Source: Pseudomonas grandcourensis
Lineage (GTDB): Bacteria; Pseudomonadota; Gammaproteobacteria; Pseudomonadales; Pseudomonadaceae
Assembly: GCF_039909015.1 (NCBI RefSeq)
Contig: NZ_CP150919.1
Location: 2,890,501-2,954,500 of the forward strand
Length of the DNA stretch: 64,000 nucleotides
Direction of reading: 5' to 3'
Each line of letters begins with the position of its first letter. Position 1 is the stretch's first letter. Under the pieces are notes generated by a model. That model made no database searches. It was not told the DNA's origin and saw only the letters and a list, made by a program, of their open reading frames with translations. This document shows positions 17,221-24,893 of this stretch, in pieces. Both the position numbers and the translations under genes were made by a program.

Positions 17221-18977
17221 GTCTTCACCTCCCTGTCTGATTGAACCAGCACCGTGCGCACGAAACGGTTAGCGGTGGCATAGAGTGAAAAGAACTGCGC
17301 AAGCACCGCTGAAAACAACACCGCGCTGCTGCCGACGAAATGCTGCGGGTCAAGTTGCAGGCGCACTTCCAGTCCATTGCGCCAGCCACGCCAGGCGTCT
17401 TCGCCGACATGGGCGATGACGCGCTCACAACCGAGGCTGAGCAGGCCTTCGATTTGCCGCCAGGCGCTGGCCTCGTCACGCAGGTTGTGCAGCTGGAGGA
17501 TTTCCTTGAGTGCATCCAGCGCCTGTGGACCTTCGACCAGTGACAAATGATTGAGGGTCAGTTGTGAGACCAGCCGCCAGCGCGACTCGCCATCCAGTCG
17601 CGGCACACTTTGCGGGCTGGGCGGGTTGCGCAGGCGTGCCCAGGCCACCGGGCCCGGGCGTTCAAAGCCTAACGGTGTGCCGGCCGGCAGGCTTTGCGCC
17701 AGGTGCCGATTGGTGCAGAGCAGTTCAGCGGTGAGGCTGTAGTCGACGGCCTCGGACAACGGGTCGAATCGGGTGTCCACCAGGCTCACCAGCAAGTCGG
17801 TGCCTAGACGATTGGGGGTCATGCCGCTGACACGTCGGGCATGCCAGTAGCACTGTTTATCGGTGCCGCCATGTTGGCTGCCGTAATAGGCCGGAACTCG
17901 CTGAACCCCGCGACTGGACGTGGCGCGCATTGCCCGGATGCTATGGATCTCGACGCTGTTTTCCCGGTGGCTGTCGGCGACCAGGCGGTATTCGCTGCGG
18001 GTTCCGTCCGGGCGCAGTGGCTCTGAGGTTCGCGGGAACAGATTGATCACCGGCGTGCAGCCCAGTGCAAGATCGCTGGCCTGAAGGTGCAGGCGATTGG
18101 TCGGGGCGCGGTCGAAGATGATGTACAGGTAAAGCGCCTGACTGTCGCTGGCGGCGCTCGCCAGTGGCAGGTCGAAGAAGTTGAATTTGTCCGCGAAGGC
18201 AAAGTACTCGGCGAGCAGGCGCATGCCGGGGTGCACGCCATCCTCGTCCGGCAGCAACCCTTCATCGCTGGCAAAACCGACGATCTGCGGCAGCCCGACA
18301 AGGGCTTTCGGCACGCTGCCGACGGGGCCGGCCAGGACCTTCACGGCATGGGCGCCGAGCAGATCGTAGAGGCAGGCGTTGACCACCGGGGACGCACACA
18401 GGTGGACGCGCAACTGTTCGATGCCCAGCGTTGACCACTGGCTGTCACCGAGGCAGCGCAAGCCGAGTCGCAACGCCGAACGCGCCTGGACAACGCCGGT
18501 CAGGGCCTGGGCTTCATCGCTGCCCAGCAGCAACGCCTCGGTGATTTCCACCGGCCACAGACGCACGGGTGCACTGGTGCGAAAGTGGATGCTTTCGCCT
18601 TTGCCGGTGGTGACGAACAGCGGCGTGTCGCGAGGCAACGGGTAGCCGCCGTCGAGATTGCCTTTGCTCGGGTCCGGCTGGAACTGCACGATCGCGCAGG
18701 ACGGCAGCGGGCGCATCGCCAATGGATAGAGTTGTTCGAGCAGGGCATCGCTGAACTCGGCGTAGTCGTCATCGAGCCGGCGTTGCAGGCGGGCGGCCAG
18801 CAGTGCGAACCCCTCAAGCAGCCGTTCGACGTGGGGGTCGGGGCATTCGTCGGGGGACAACTCCAGCCGCCTGGCCACCTTGGGGTAGCGCTCGGCGAAA
18901 ATGCCGCCGGCATGGCGCAGCCAGGTCAGTTCCCGCTGGTAGTAATCGAGCAGTTGCGGGTCAATCGAGTCGCTCAT
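17184..18977 (-). CDS. tssF: Type VI baseplate subunit TssF
   Basis: 597 residues from ATG 18977 (a longer frame to 19016 lacks a ribosome site). TssF signatures are YYQRELTWLRHAGGIFAERY, then PKVARRLELSPDECPDPHVE, LLEGFALLAARLQRRLDD and EFSDALLEQLYPLAMRPLPS at the N-terminus. It is the largest wedge protein of the baseplate. The gene overlaps tssE upstream by 17 bases and tssG downstream by 37 bases. Confidence 0.96.
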   Translation of the reverse strand: MSDSIDPQLLDYYQRELTWLRHAGGIFAERYPKVARRLELSPDECPDPHVERLLEGFALLAARLQRRLDDDYAEFSDALLEQLYPLAMRPLPSCAIVQFQPDPSKGNLDGGYPLPRDTPLFVTTGKGESIHFRTSAPVRLWPVEITEALLLGSDEAQALTGVVQARSALRLGLRCLGDSQWSTLGIEQLRVHLCASPVVNACLYDLLGAHAVKVLAGPVGSVPKALVGLPQIVGFASDEGLLPDEDGVHPGMRLLAEYFAFADKFNFFDLPLASAASDSQALYLYIIFDRAPTNRLHLQASDLALGCTPVINLFPRTSEPLRPDGTRSEYRLVADSHRENSVEIHSIRAMRATSSRGVQRVPAYYGSQHGGTDKQCYWHARRVSGMTPNRLGTDLLVSLVDTRFDPLSEAVDYSLTAELLCTNRHLAQSLPAGTPLGFERPGPVAWARLRNPPSPQSVPRLDGESRWRLVSQLTLNHLSLVEGPQALDALKEILQLHNLRDEASAWRQIEGLLSLGCERVIAHVGEDAWRGWRNGLEVRLQLDPQHFVGSSAVLFSAVLAQFFSLYATANRFVRTVLVQSDREVKTWQPQAGMPLSL

Positions 18978-19401
18978 GACGCACCTCAAGGCCATCGCTT
19001 GCCTTCTCGATGACAAATGCCACGGGCCAGTGCTGCTGGCCGCTGCGCAACTCGCCGAGCAGGCGGATGCTCAGTTGCTGCGGATGGTCGGGGACTGGAT
19101 TGACCTGAACCTCGCCCAGTTTCAGGCGCGGTTCGAAATGGTTGATGGCCTCGCGCACTTCCCGCACCAACTGCCGTCGGTCATCGCTACGCTGCTGTTG
19201 CAGGGCGGTCCAGTCAGCGAGGCCGTAGTCGAGAATGCTCGGTGGCGAGGTCAGGGCACGAGGGCCGCGTCGGGTGTTGAACAGGCGCAACAGTTCCGTG
19301 CGGACCGAGTCGAGCAGGTCCTGGAGGTCGAACACGTGTTGCGTGTCGACCTCGCTTGCGGCCAGTCGCTCGAACAGCGGCGGGAGGAGGGAGCCTGCCA
19401 T
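18961..19401 (-). CDS. tssE: Type VI baseplate subunit TssE (gp25-like)
   Basis: 146 residues. The gp25/lysozyme-like family core is seen: an N-terminal LLPPLFERL, SVRTELLRLFNTRRG, SILDYGLADW, then REAINHFEPRLKLGEVQV, which holds the conserved EPRL motif. It anchors the sheath to the baseplate. The gene lies 15 bases downstream of hcp and overlaps tssF. Confidence 0.95.
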   Translation of the reverse strand: MAGSLLPPLFERLAASEVDTQHVFDLQDLLDSVRTELLRLFNTRRGPRALTSPPSILDYGLADWTALQQQRSDDRRQLVREVREAINHFEPRLKLGEVQVNPVPDHPQQLSIRLLGELRSGQQHWPVAFVIEKASDGLEVRHERLD

Positions 19402-19416
19402 GGCCGATGCGCCCGG

Positions 19417-19914
19417 TTACTTGACGAGCTTGTTGGCGGCCATGTCCCAGGTCGAGGCGGCCGTGCCTTCCTTGGTGCCGTCGTCTTTCTGCGCGGTCAG
19501 CTCCCATTTGATTTTGGTGAAGTTCAGCGACAGGGTTTCCACGGGCTTGCCGCCTGTACCGCCGCTGACGCTGACGTTGGACAGCACCACGTTGGTCAGG
19601 GTGTAGATGATGAACGGCATCAGTTGACCGCTGCCTTCAGCGGCGTTGCGGCCGATGATGACTTTGGCTTCCGGGATCGGTTTGCCGGCACAGCAATATT
19701 CGTTGAGGGAGGGTGTGGAGCTGTCGACGAATTTGGTCAGCGTGAACTCGCCGATGTGCGGCTTGCCGGAGGTCCGTTCCGAGTTGCTGACGTCGTTGGT
19801 CACCTGCATGGCCACGTTGTGGCTGTAGGACATGACTTCGATCTTGTCCTTGTAGCCCTCGAGCAGACTGTCGCCTTTGATGTCGCCGCCGAGGTCGAGA
19901 ATAATTGCATCCAT
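19417..19914 (-). CDS. hcp: Hcp tube protein (TssD)
   Basis: 165 residues. Typical Hcp: MDAIILDLGGDIKGDS, SYSHNVAMQVT, RTSGKPHIGEFTLTKFVDSS, SLNEYCCAGKPI, then the LNFTKIKW strand. Hexamers stack into the inner tube that is fired by sheath contraction, and they can carry small effectors. A strong hairpin lies between tssC and hcp (19958-19982), which could give hcp its own mRNA stability or expression level, as the tube is needed in excess. Confidence 0.97.
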   Translation of the reverse strand: MDAIILDLGGDIKGDSLLEGYKDKIEVMSYSHNVAMQVTNDVSNSERTSGKPHIGEFTLTKFVDSSTPSLNEYCCAGKPIPEAKVIIGRNAAEGSGQLMPFIIYTLTNVVLSNVSVSGGTGGKPVETLSLNFTKIKWELTAQKDDGTKEGTAASTWDMAANKLVK

Positions 19915-19957
19915 CGCATGAAACTCCTGAAGGTTATCGCGCTAGATAAGCAGGGAA

Positions 19958-19982
19958 CTCCCGTCGGGCCGGCCGACGGGAG
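19958..19982. other. GC-rich hairpin between tssC and hcp
   Basis: ctcccgtcgg (19958-19967) and its perfect complement (19973-19982) around a 5-base loop, in the 77-base gap between tssC and hcp. No T-run follows on either strand, so it is not a classical terminator. It may be an RNA processing or stabilising element that raises hcp levels. Confidence 0.6.
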
Positions 19983-19991
19983 CGGGGCAGG

Positions 19992-21473
19992 TCAGGCGGC
20001 GACCGGTGGCGGCAGGGTGGCCACCAGGCGGATCGAGGCGGTCAGCTCCTCAAGCTGGAAGTGTGGCCGCAGGAATACCGTGGCCTTGTAGGCACCCGGC
20101 TTGCCCGCGACTTCCGTCACATCGACCCGCGCTTCACGCAACGGGTACTGCGCCTTGATCTCCTGCGGCGCGTTGTCGTTGATCAGAACGTAGTCGGCGA
20201 TCCAGTTGTTGAGGTAGGTCTGCACGTTGTCGCGGGTCATGAAACTGCCGACCTTGTCGCGCATGATCACCTTCAGGTAATGCGCGAAACGCGAGGCCGC
20301 GAGCACGTACGGCAGCATCGCCGAAATCCGCGCGTTGGCGTTGGCCTCGTTGGTGTTGTAGAGCTTGGACTTGTTGGTGGTCTGGCCGCCGAAGAACACG
20401 GCCACGTCGCTGTTTTTCTTGTGGCACAGGGCGATGAACCCCAGGTCGTTGAGCTCTTTTTCCCGGCGGTCGGTGATGGCCACTTCGGTCGGGCACTTGA
20501 GCGACAGGTCGCCGGAGGTGGTGCGGAAGGTGTGGGCCGGCAAGCCTTCGACCGCGCCGCCGCCTTCAGCTCCGCGAATCGCCGCGCACCAGCCGTATTT
20601 GGCGAAGGCTTCGGTGATGCGTTGCGACAAGGCCCAGGCGGCGTTGCCCCACAGGTATTTGCCGTGGTCGCTGCCGTTGACGTCCTCGACATAATTGATG
20701 CCTTCCACCGGCGAGGTGTCCGGGCCATAAGGCAACCGCAGCAGGAAATGCGGCAGCACCAGCGAGACGTAGCGAGAGTCTTCGCTTTCGCGGAAGGCGC
20801 GCCACTTGATCAGTTCCTGGCTCTCGAACACTTTCGACAGGTCACGGGGCACGGCCAGTTCGGTGAAGCTGTTCATGTCGAACAGTCGGGGACTGGCGGC
20901 GGCAATGAACGGCGCGTGGGCTGCGGCGGCGACGTTCGACAGTTTTTCCAGCAGGCCGATGTCCTGCGGGTGCCGGCCGAAGGTGTAGTCACCGACGAGC
21001 AGGCTGAAGGGGTGGCCACCGAAGGTGCCGTATTCCTCTTCGTAGATCTTTTTGAACAGCGCGCTCTGGTCGAACTCGACGGCCTTTTCCAGATCGTTCT
21101 GCAGCTCTTTCTGGGTGACGTTGAGCAGGCGCAATTTCAACCGGGAACTGGTTTCGGTGTTTTGCACCAACAGGTGCAGGCCGCGCCAGGAGGCTTCGAT
21201 TTTCTGTAGCTCGGGGTGGTGCAGCACCTCGTTGAGTTGTGCGCTGATCAACTGGTCGATCTGGCTGATGCGATCGTTGATCATCGCCACGGTGTCCTTG
21301 TCGATGGCCATGCCTTCGTCGAGGACCTGGGTGGCGAACTCCGCGAGCATGTCGCGGGCATAGTCCTGCTGGCTATCGTCGTGGGCCATGCGGCCTTCGG
21401 CGATGATGCGGTCTAGCAGGGACAGGCTTTGCGTGGTGCTTTCACTGGTGTTGGCGCTGGCTGAAGCGGGCAT
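19992..21473 (-). CDS. tssC: Type VI sheath large subunit TssC (VipB)
   Basis: 493 residues, the usual length. Signatures are EASWRGLHLLVQNTETSSRL, LFKKIYEEEYGTFGGHPFSL, VGDYTFGRHPQDIGLLEKLS and GAEGGGAVEGLPAHTFRTTS, with a C-terminal GAYKATVFLRPHFQLEELTA. It forms the contractile sheath with TssB. A Ser/Thr-rich stretch precedes the conserved core. The start at 21473 follows GGGAGA, 28 bases after the tssB stop. Confidence 0.97.
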   Translation of the reverse strand: MPASASANTSESTTQSLSLLDRIIAEGRMAHDDSQQDYARDMLAEFATQVLDEGMAIDKDTVAMINDRISQIDQLISAQLNEVLHHPELQKIEASWRGLHLLVQNTETSSRLKLRLLNVTQKELQNDLEKAVEFDQSALFKKIYEEEYGTFGGHPFSLLVGDYTFGRHPQDIGLLEKLSNVAAAAHAPFIAAASPRLFDMNSFTELAVPRDLSKVFESQELIKWRAFRESEDSRYVSLVLPHFLLRLPYGPDTSPVEGINYVEDVNGSDHGKYLWGNAAWALSQRITEAFAKYGWCAAIRGAEGGGAVEGLPAHTFRTTSGDLSLKCPTEVAITDRREKELNDLGFIALCHKKNSDVAVFFGGQTTNKSKLYNTNEANANARISAMLPYVLAASRFAHYLKVIMRDKVGSFMTRDNVQTYLNNWIADYVLINDNAPQEIKAQYPLREARVDVTEVAGKPGAYKATVFLRPHFQLEELTASIRLVATLPPPVAA

Positions 21474-21501
21474 GGCGACGTCTCCCTAAGTGAATGAGTG
21501 A

Positions 21502-22044
21502 TCAGGCTTGCGGTTCGGCCGGTGCTTCGCTGTCGCCTGCGGGGGCGGCGGTATCCGGACGGGCAGACTTGATCTCTTGCAGGCCTTCGGTATTAGCGAT
21601 GACGTCGCGCAGCAGTTTGTCCAGGTCATCGTTACCGTCGAGCTTGGTCAGCAGGTCGCGCAGACGCTGACGCGCTTCGAAGAGGCGCCGCAGCGGGGTC
21701 ACTTGTTCGACGACCTTCACCGGGTCGAAGTCGTCGATGTGCTTGAAGTTGAGTTCGATGTTGAGCTTGCTGTCGTCGCCAGTGAGGGTGTTGGTGACTT
21801 GCAAGGTGGCGCGGGGGGCAATCGAGGCGAGCACTTCGTTGAAGTTGTCGCGGTCGATCTCGGTGAAGCGTCGTTCATTGAGCTTGGGAAGGGGCTCGAG
21901 CGGCTTGCCGGAAAGGTCGGCCAGAATACCGACGACCAACGGCAGTTCTTTTTTCTCGATGGCGTTGCCGATTTCGACGTCGTAGGTGATTTGCACCCGG
22001 GGTGGGCGGACCCTGTCGAGCTTGTGCTGAGTACTTTCGGCCAT
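21502..22044 (-). CDS. tssB: Type VI sheath small subunit TssB (VipA)
   Basis: 180 residues from ATG 22044; a longer open frame extends into the divergent promoter region and is not used. Signatures are RVQITYDVEIGNAIEKKELP, VVGILADLSGKP, the FTEIDRDNFNEVL block and a C-terminal FEARQRLRDLLTKLDGNDDL. An acidic/Ala/Pro-rich tail follows. First gene of the leftward type VI operon, divergent from tssJ. Confidence 0.96.
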   Translation of the reverse strand: MAESTQHKLDRVRPPRVQITYDVEIGNAIEKKELPLVVGILADLSGKPLEPLPKLNERRFTEIDRDNFNEVLASIAPRATLQVTNTLTGDDSKLNIELNFKHIDDFDPVKVVEQVTPLRRLFEARQRLRDLLTKLDGNDDLDKLLRDVIANTEGLQEIKSARPDTAAPAGDSEAPAEPQA

Positions 22045-22062
22045 GTTGGCTGACTCCGATGC

Positions 22063-22097
22063 ATGAGCGGGCGCAATGCATCGGGAGGCCCGCTCAT
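22063..22097. promoter_or_regulatory. Inverted repeat in the tssB leader (divergent tssB/tssJ region)
   Basis: atgagcggg (22063-22071) and its exact complement (22089-22097) flank 17 bases, 19 to 53 bases upstream of the tssB ATG. It could be an operator or an mRNA hairpin in the tssB leader. A TTGACA is present at 22155-22160 reading toward tssJ, without a good -10 at 17 bases. No -24/-12 sigma-54 promoter was recognised by eye in the 227-base divergent region. Confidence 0.4.
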
Positions 22098-22271
22098 CGC
22101 TTTCCCTTGCTGGACCGTAGGTTAGAAAGGGTGGCAGATGGACCTGTCGTTCCTTTGACAAACCTTCCACATTCGGCATGGGGGGCCGAACTATCCAAGA
22201 CGCTAGAACAGGTCTATAAAAATGCAAGGGAAAAACTTTTTTGGACCGAACCGGGAAAAGGAAAATTCATT

Positions 22272-22721
22272 TTGTGTGCACGTTTTTTTGCATTCGCCCT
22301 GTTCCTGACCCTCTCCGGGTGCTCGTTTTTCGGGCCTCGGGTGGACCTCGATAACCTGACCCTGGACGTCGCGCCGAAGGCCAACGACGACACGCCGATT
22401 GCCGTGGATTTCATCGCCGTCAATGATCCGGATCTGCTCAAGCAGTTGTCGGGCATCACGGCGCGGCAGTGGTTCGCCGAGCGCGATCAATACCAGCGCG
22501 ACTACCGGCAACTGATGACGGTTTGGGGGCTGGAGCTGGTGCCCGGCCAGTTCATCGACAAACAACCCTTCCCGCTGGGGGGCAAGCGGGCAACTGGACT
22601 TTTGGTCTTCGCCAGCTATAACACTCCCGGAGCACACCGGTTACGGCTCGATGACCAGAGCGATGCCTGGCTCAAGTTCGACAGTCGCGAGATGACGCTG
22701 GTCAGCAATACTCCGCAGTGA
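22272..22721 (+). CDS. tssJ: Type VI outer-membrane lipoprotein TssJ
   Basis: About 149 residues. No in-frame ATG or GTG precedes the signal peptide, so I place the start at TTG 22272, nine bases after an AAAAGGA site. The signal peptide (LCARFFAFALFLTLSGC) ends in the lipobox LSGC, so the protein is lipid-anchored. The mature part is a transthyretin-like TssJ domain; PIAVDFIAVNDPDLLKQLSG and ITARQWFAERDQYQRDY are typical. TssJ recruits TssM to the outer membrane. First gene of the rightward arm. The start codon choice is the main uncertainty. Confidence 0.85.
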   Translation: MCARFFAFALFLTLSGCSFFGPRVDLDNLTLDVAPKANDDTPIAVDFIAVNDPDLLKQLSGITARQWFAERDQYQRDYRQLMTVWGLELVPGQFIDKQPFPLGGKRATGLLVFASYNTPGAHRLRLDDQSDAWLKFDSREMTLVSNTPQ

Positions 22722-22775
22722 ACGCATTGCCAGGCCGCTGGTTTGCGCGGCGACGTAGACGTCGAAGGGAGTCGT

Positions 22776-24107
22776 ATGAGCCTGTTACCTGACGCGGTTT
22801 GCTGGCACGAGGGCATGCAATTGCTGCCCCAGCATTTTCAGTTGCAAGGGCTGCGAGCGGAGGCGTTGGTGGCGCATTTTGCCCAGGCCTGCAATCCATG
22901 GTTCTGGGGTGTCAATCGGGTCGAGTTCGACCCCGGCGCATTGAGTGCCGGACTGGTGCGGTTGCTCGATCTGCAAGCAACGCTGCCCGACGGTTTGCCG
23001 ATCAATCTGCAAGTGGGTGTCGGGCCGGCGCTGGAGCTCGATGTCAGCGAAGCGGTCAACGCTTCGGAAAACGCTACGGTTACTGTGTACTTGGCCGTCA
23101 GCCCGTTATGGCGTGCCGGTCAATTGCTGCCGCTCAAGGGCCGGCTGCAATCGGTGATCGGCGATGCGTTGCCGGATTTGACCAGCGGTGAGTACCCCGA
23201 GTCGATCACGGTATGGCGTCCGAATCCGCGGTTGTGCACGCAACTGAACAAGGCCGACTCAATCTGTTTGCCACTGCTGAAAATCCGCAAGGAGGGTGGT
23301 GGTTTCCTTTCGCTGCCCTACACACCGCCCACGCCGTGCCTGCTGCCCGAGTCGGTGCTGGGTCGCCGGGTGGCCGGGCTGTGTGCCAGAGCGCGGGAGA
23401 AATGCATGTTCCTGGCCGGCCGTCTGCGCCAGGCGCAACAGGCCGGCAATCAAGACGATGCGCTGGAAATCCGTCGACAACTGACGGCGCTCTGGGCGCG
23501 CCTGCCGGAGGTCGAGGGGATGCTGAACAGCCGATTGGCCACCCCACAGGCATTGCACGGTTTGTTGCTCGGGCTGGCCGGTGCCTGGTCCGCGCTGGAC
23601 CCTTTGGCCGGGGTTCCACCGTTCGCCCCCCTGGATTTTCTCGAGCTGCAGCGCGGTTATGAACCGGTCCTGGACTGGCTCGAAACAACCCTCGAGTTGA
23701 TCCGCGCCGGCTATCGCAGCCTGCCGTTCGAACGCAGCGAGCAGAGCTTCTCGATTCAACTGCCGGACGATCAACCGAGCCAGCGTCTGGTCATCGGTTT
23801 GCGCATGCCCAACGGCAGCAGCGAACAGGCGGCCGGCGAATGGCTGAGCGGCGCGATCATCGCCTCGGCGCCGCATGTTCCCTTGCTCAGTCGCCAGCGC
23901 ATGAGCGGTTTGCCCCATGAGGCGATGAGCCGTAACGAGCAAGTGGCCTACAGCGTCGGCGACGACACGCGGTTGTTTGTGGTGACGGCCGAGGGTCAAT
24001 GGTTCGACGGGCAATTGCCGTTGCTGATTGTCGCGCCGGCCGCCAAGCCGGCTAGCAGCCCATGGCAAGTGGTGTTGTTTGTGGCACAGGCCGGTGAAAG
24101 TGCCTGA
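22776..24107 (+). CDS. tssK: Type VI baseplate-membrane linker TssK
   Basis: 443 residues from ATG 22776. The start MSLLPDAVCWHEGMQLLPQH followed by FQLQGLRAE is characteristic of TssK. FDPGALSAGLVRLLDLQATL and the C-terminal receptor-like head (YSVGDDTRLFVVTAEGQW) fit the family. It connects baseplate wedges to TssL/TssM. The ribosome site is GAAGGGA. The next gene, tssL, follows after 18 bases. Confidence 0.95.
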   Translation: MSLLPDAVCWHEGMQLLPQHFQLQGLRAEALVAHFAQACNPWFWGVNRVEFDPGALSAGLVRLLDLQATLPDGLPINLQVGVGPALELDVSEAVNASENATVTVYLAVSPLWRAGQLLPLKGRLQSVIGDALPDLTSGEYPESITVWRPNPRLCTQLNKADSICLPLLKIRKEGGGFLSLPYTPPTPCLLPESVLGRRVAGLCARAREKCMFLAGRLRQAQQAGNQDDALEIRRQLTALWARLPEVEGMLNSRLATPQALHGLLLGLAGAWSALDPLAGVPPFAPLDFLELQRGYEPVLDWLETTLELIRAGYRSLPFERSEQSFSIQLPDDQPSQRLVIGLRMPNGSSEQAAGEWLSGAIIASAPHVPLLSRQRMSGLPHEAMSRNEQVAYSVGDDTRLFVVTAEGQWFDGQLPLLIVAPAAKPASSPWQVVLFVAQAGESA

Positions 24108-24125
24108 TCAGGGAAGGGGCGTCGT

Positions 24126-24893
24126 ATGTTCGAGGGGCATGCCGGGGCGGGTACACGGGGCTTGCGCGAAGCACCGTTGAGCAGCGCATTTCGCGAGGCC
24201 TGGTTGCAATGGTCCCGGGAATGGAATCAGTTGCCCAGGGACGGCGACGACGATGCGCTGGTGGAGGCGGTGGCCGACCTGTCGACGCAAATTTCCCAGC
24301 GTCTGTGGCGCACGGCGTTCGCCCGGGTTGGCGAAGCGGCCACCGATCAGGTCAAGGCGCTGGTCTATGCCTTTGTCGCCTTGATCGATGAAACGCTGGT
24401 GTTCACGCCGTGGCCGGGCCAGTCCGCCTGGCAAGAAAAACCGCTGGAGTCGCGGATGTACGCCAGCCGTCAGGCCGGTGAAAAACTGCCGGCGGCGATC
24501 AAGACGTTGCTGGACGAGCAGATTCCCGCGACCCGCGATTTGGCCAATGTCTATTTGCAATGCCTGGTGTTGGGGTTTGAAGGGCGGCTGCGCGGCGAGC
24601 AGAGTCAGGCCCAGCATGAAAAATTGCGCCTGGCGCTGTTCACGTTTGCCTGGCAGCACGACGCGGAGTATGCCGATGTCAGCGACCGGCTCGCGCAGCC
24701 TTCGACGGTGCCCGCGGTGCAGTTGCCAGTGCGGCAGTCGTTGCCCGATGGCTTTCGCCTTGGCCTGGTCATTCTCGCCATGGTCATGATTCTGACCGGG
24801 CTGGGGCAGTTCTTCTGGCGTGACATTCGCCAGGAACTCGACCCGGTGTTGCAGATGACCGACCCGGTGACCACCTCGGAGCAAGACGCATGA
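24126..24893 (+). CDS. tssL: Type VI inner-membrane protein TssL (IcmH/DotU)
   Basis: 255 residues. The cytoplasmic helical domain carries the DotU core (YAFVALIDETLVFTPWPGQS, then LLDEQIPATRDLANVYLQCL). A single C-terminal membrane anchor is at about residues 211-231 (RLGLVILAMVMILTGLGQFF), followed by a short periplasmic tail. There is no peptidoglycan-binding OmpA-like domain, so cell-wall anchoring must come from another protein if at all. It overlaps tssM by four bases (ATGA). Confidence 0.94.
   Translation: MFEGHAGAGTRGLREAPLSSAFREAWLQWSREWNQLPRDGDDDALVEAVADLSTQISQRLWRTAFARVGEAATDQVKALVYAFVALIDETLVFTPWPGQSAWQEKPLESRMYASRQAGEKLPAAIKTLLDEQIPATRDLANVYLQCLVLGFEGRLRGEQSQAQHEKLRLALFTFAWQHDAEYADVSDRLAQPSTVPAVQLPVRQSLPDGFRLGLVILAMVMILTGLGQFFWRDIRQELDPVLQMTDPVTTSEQDA

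Noticed and set aside
22045..22271. Sigma-54 promoter for the type VI arms
   Set aside because: No convincing GG-N10-GC with the usual flanks; only a lone TTGACA toward tssJ.
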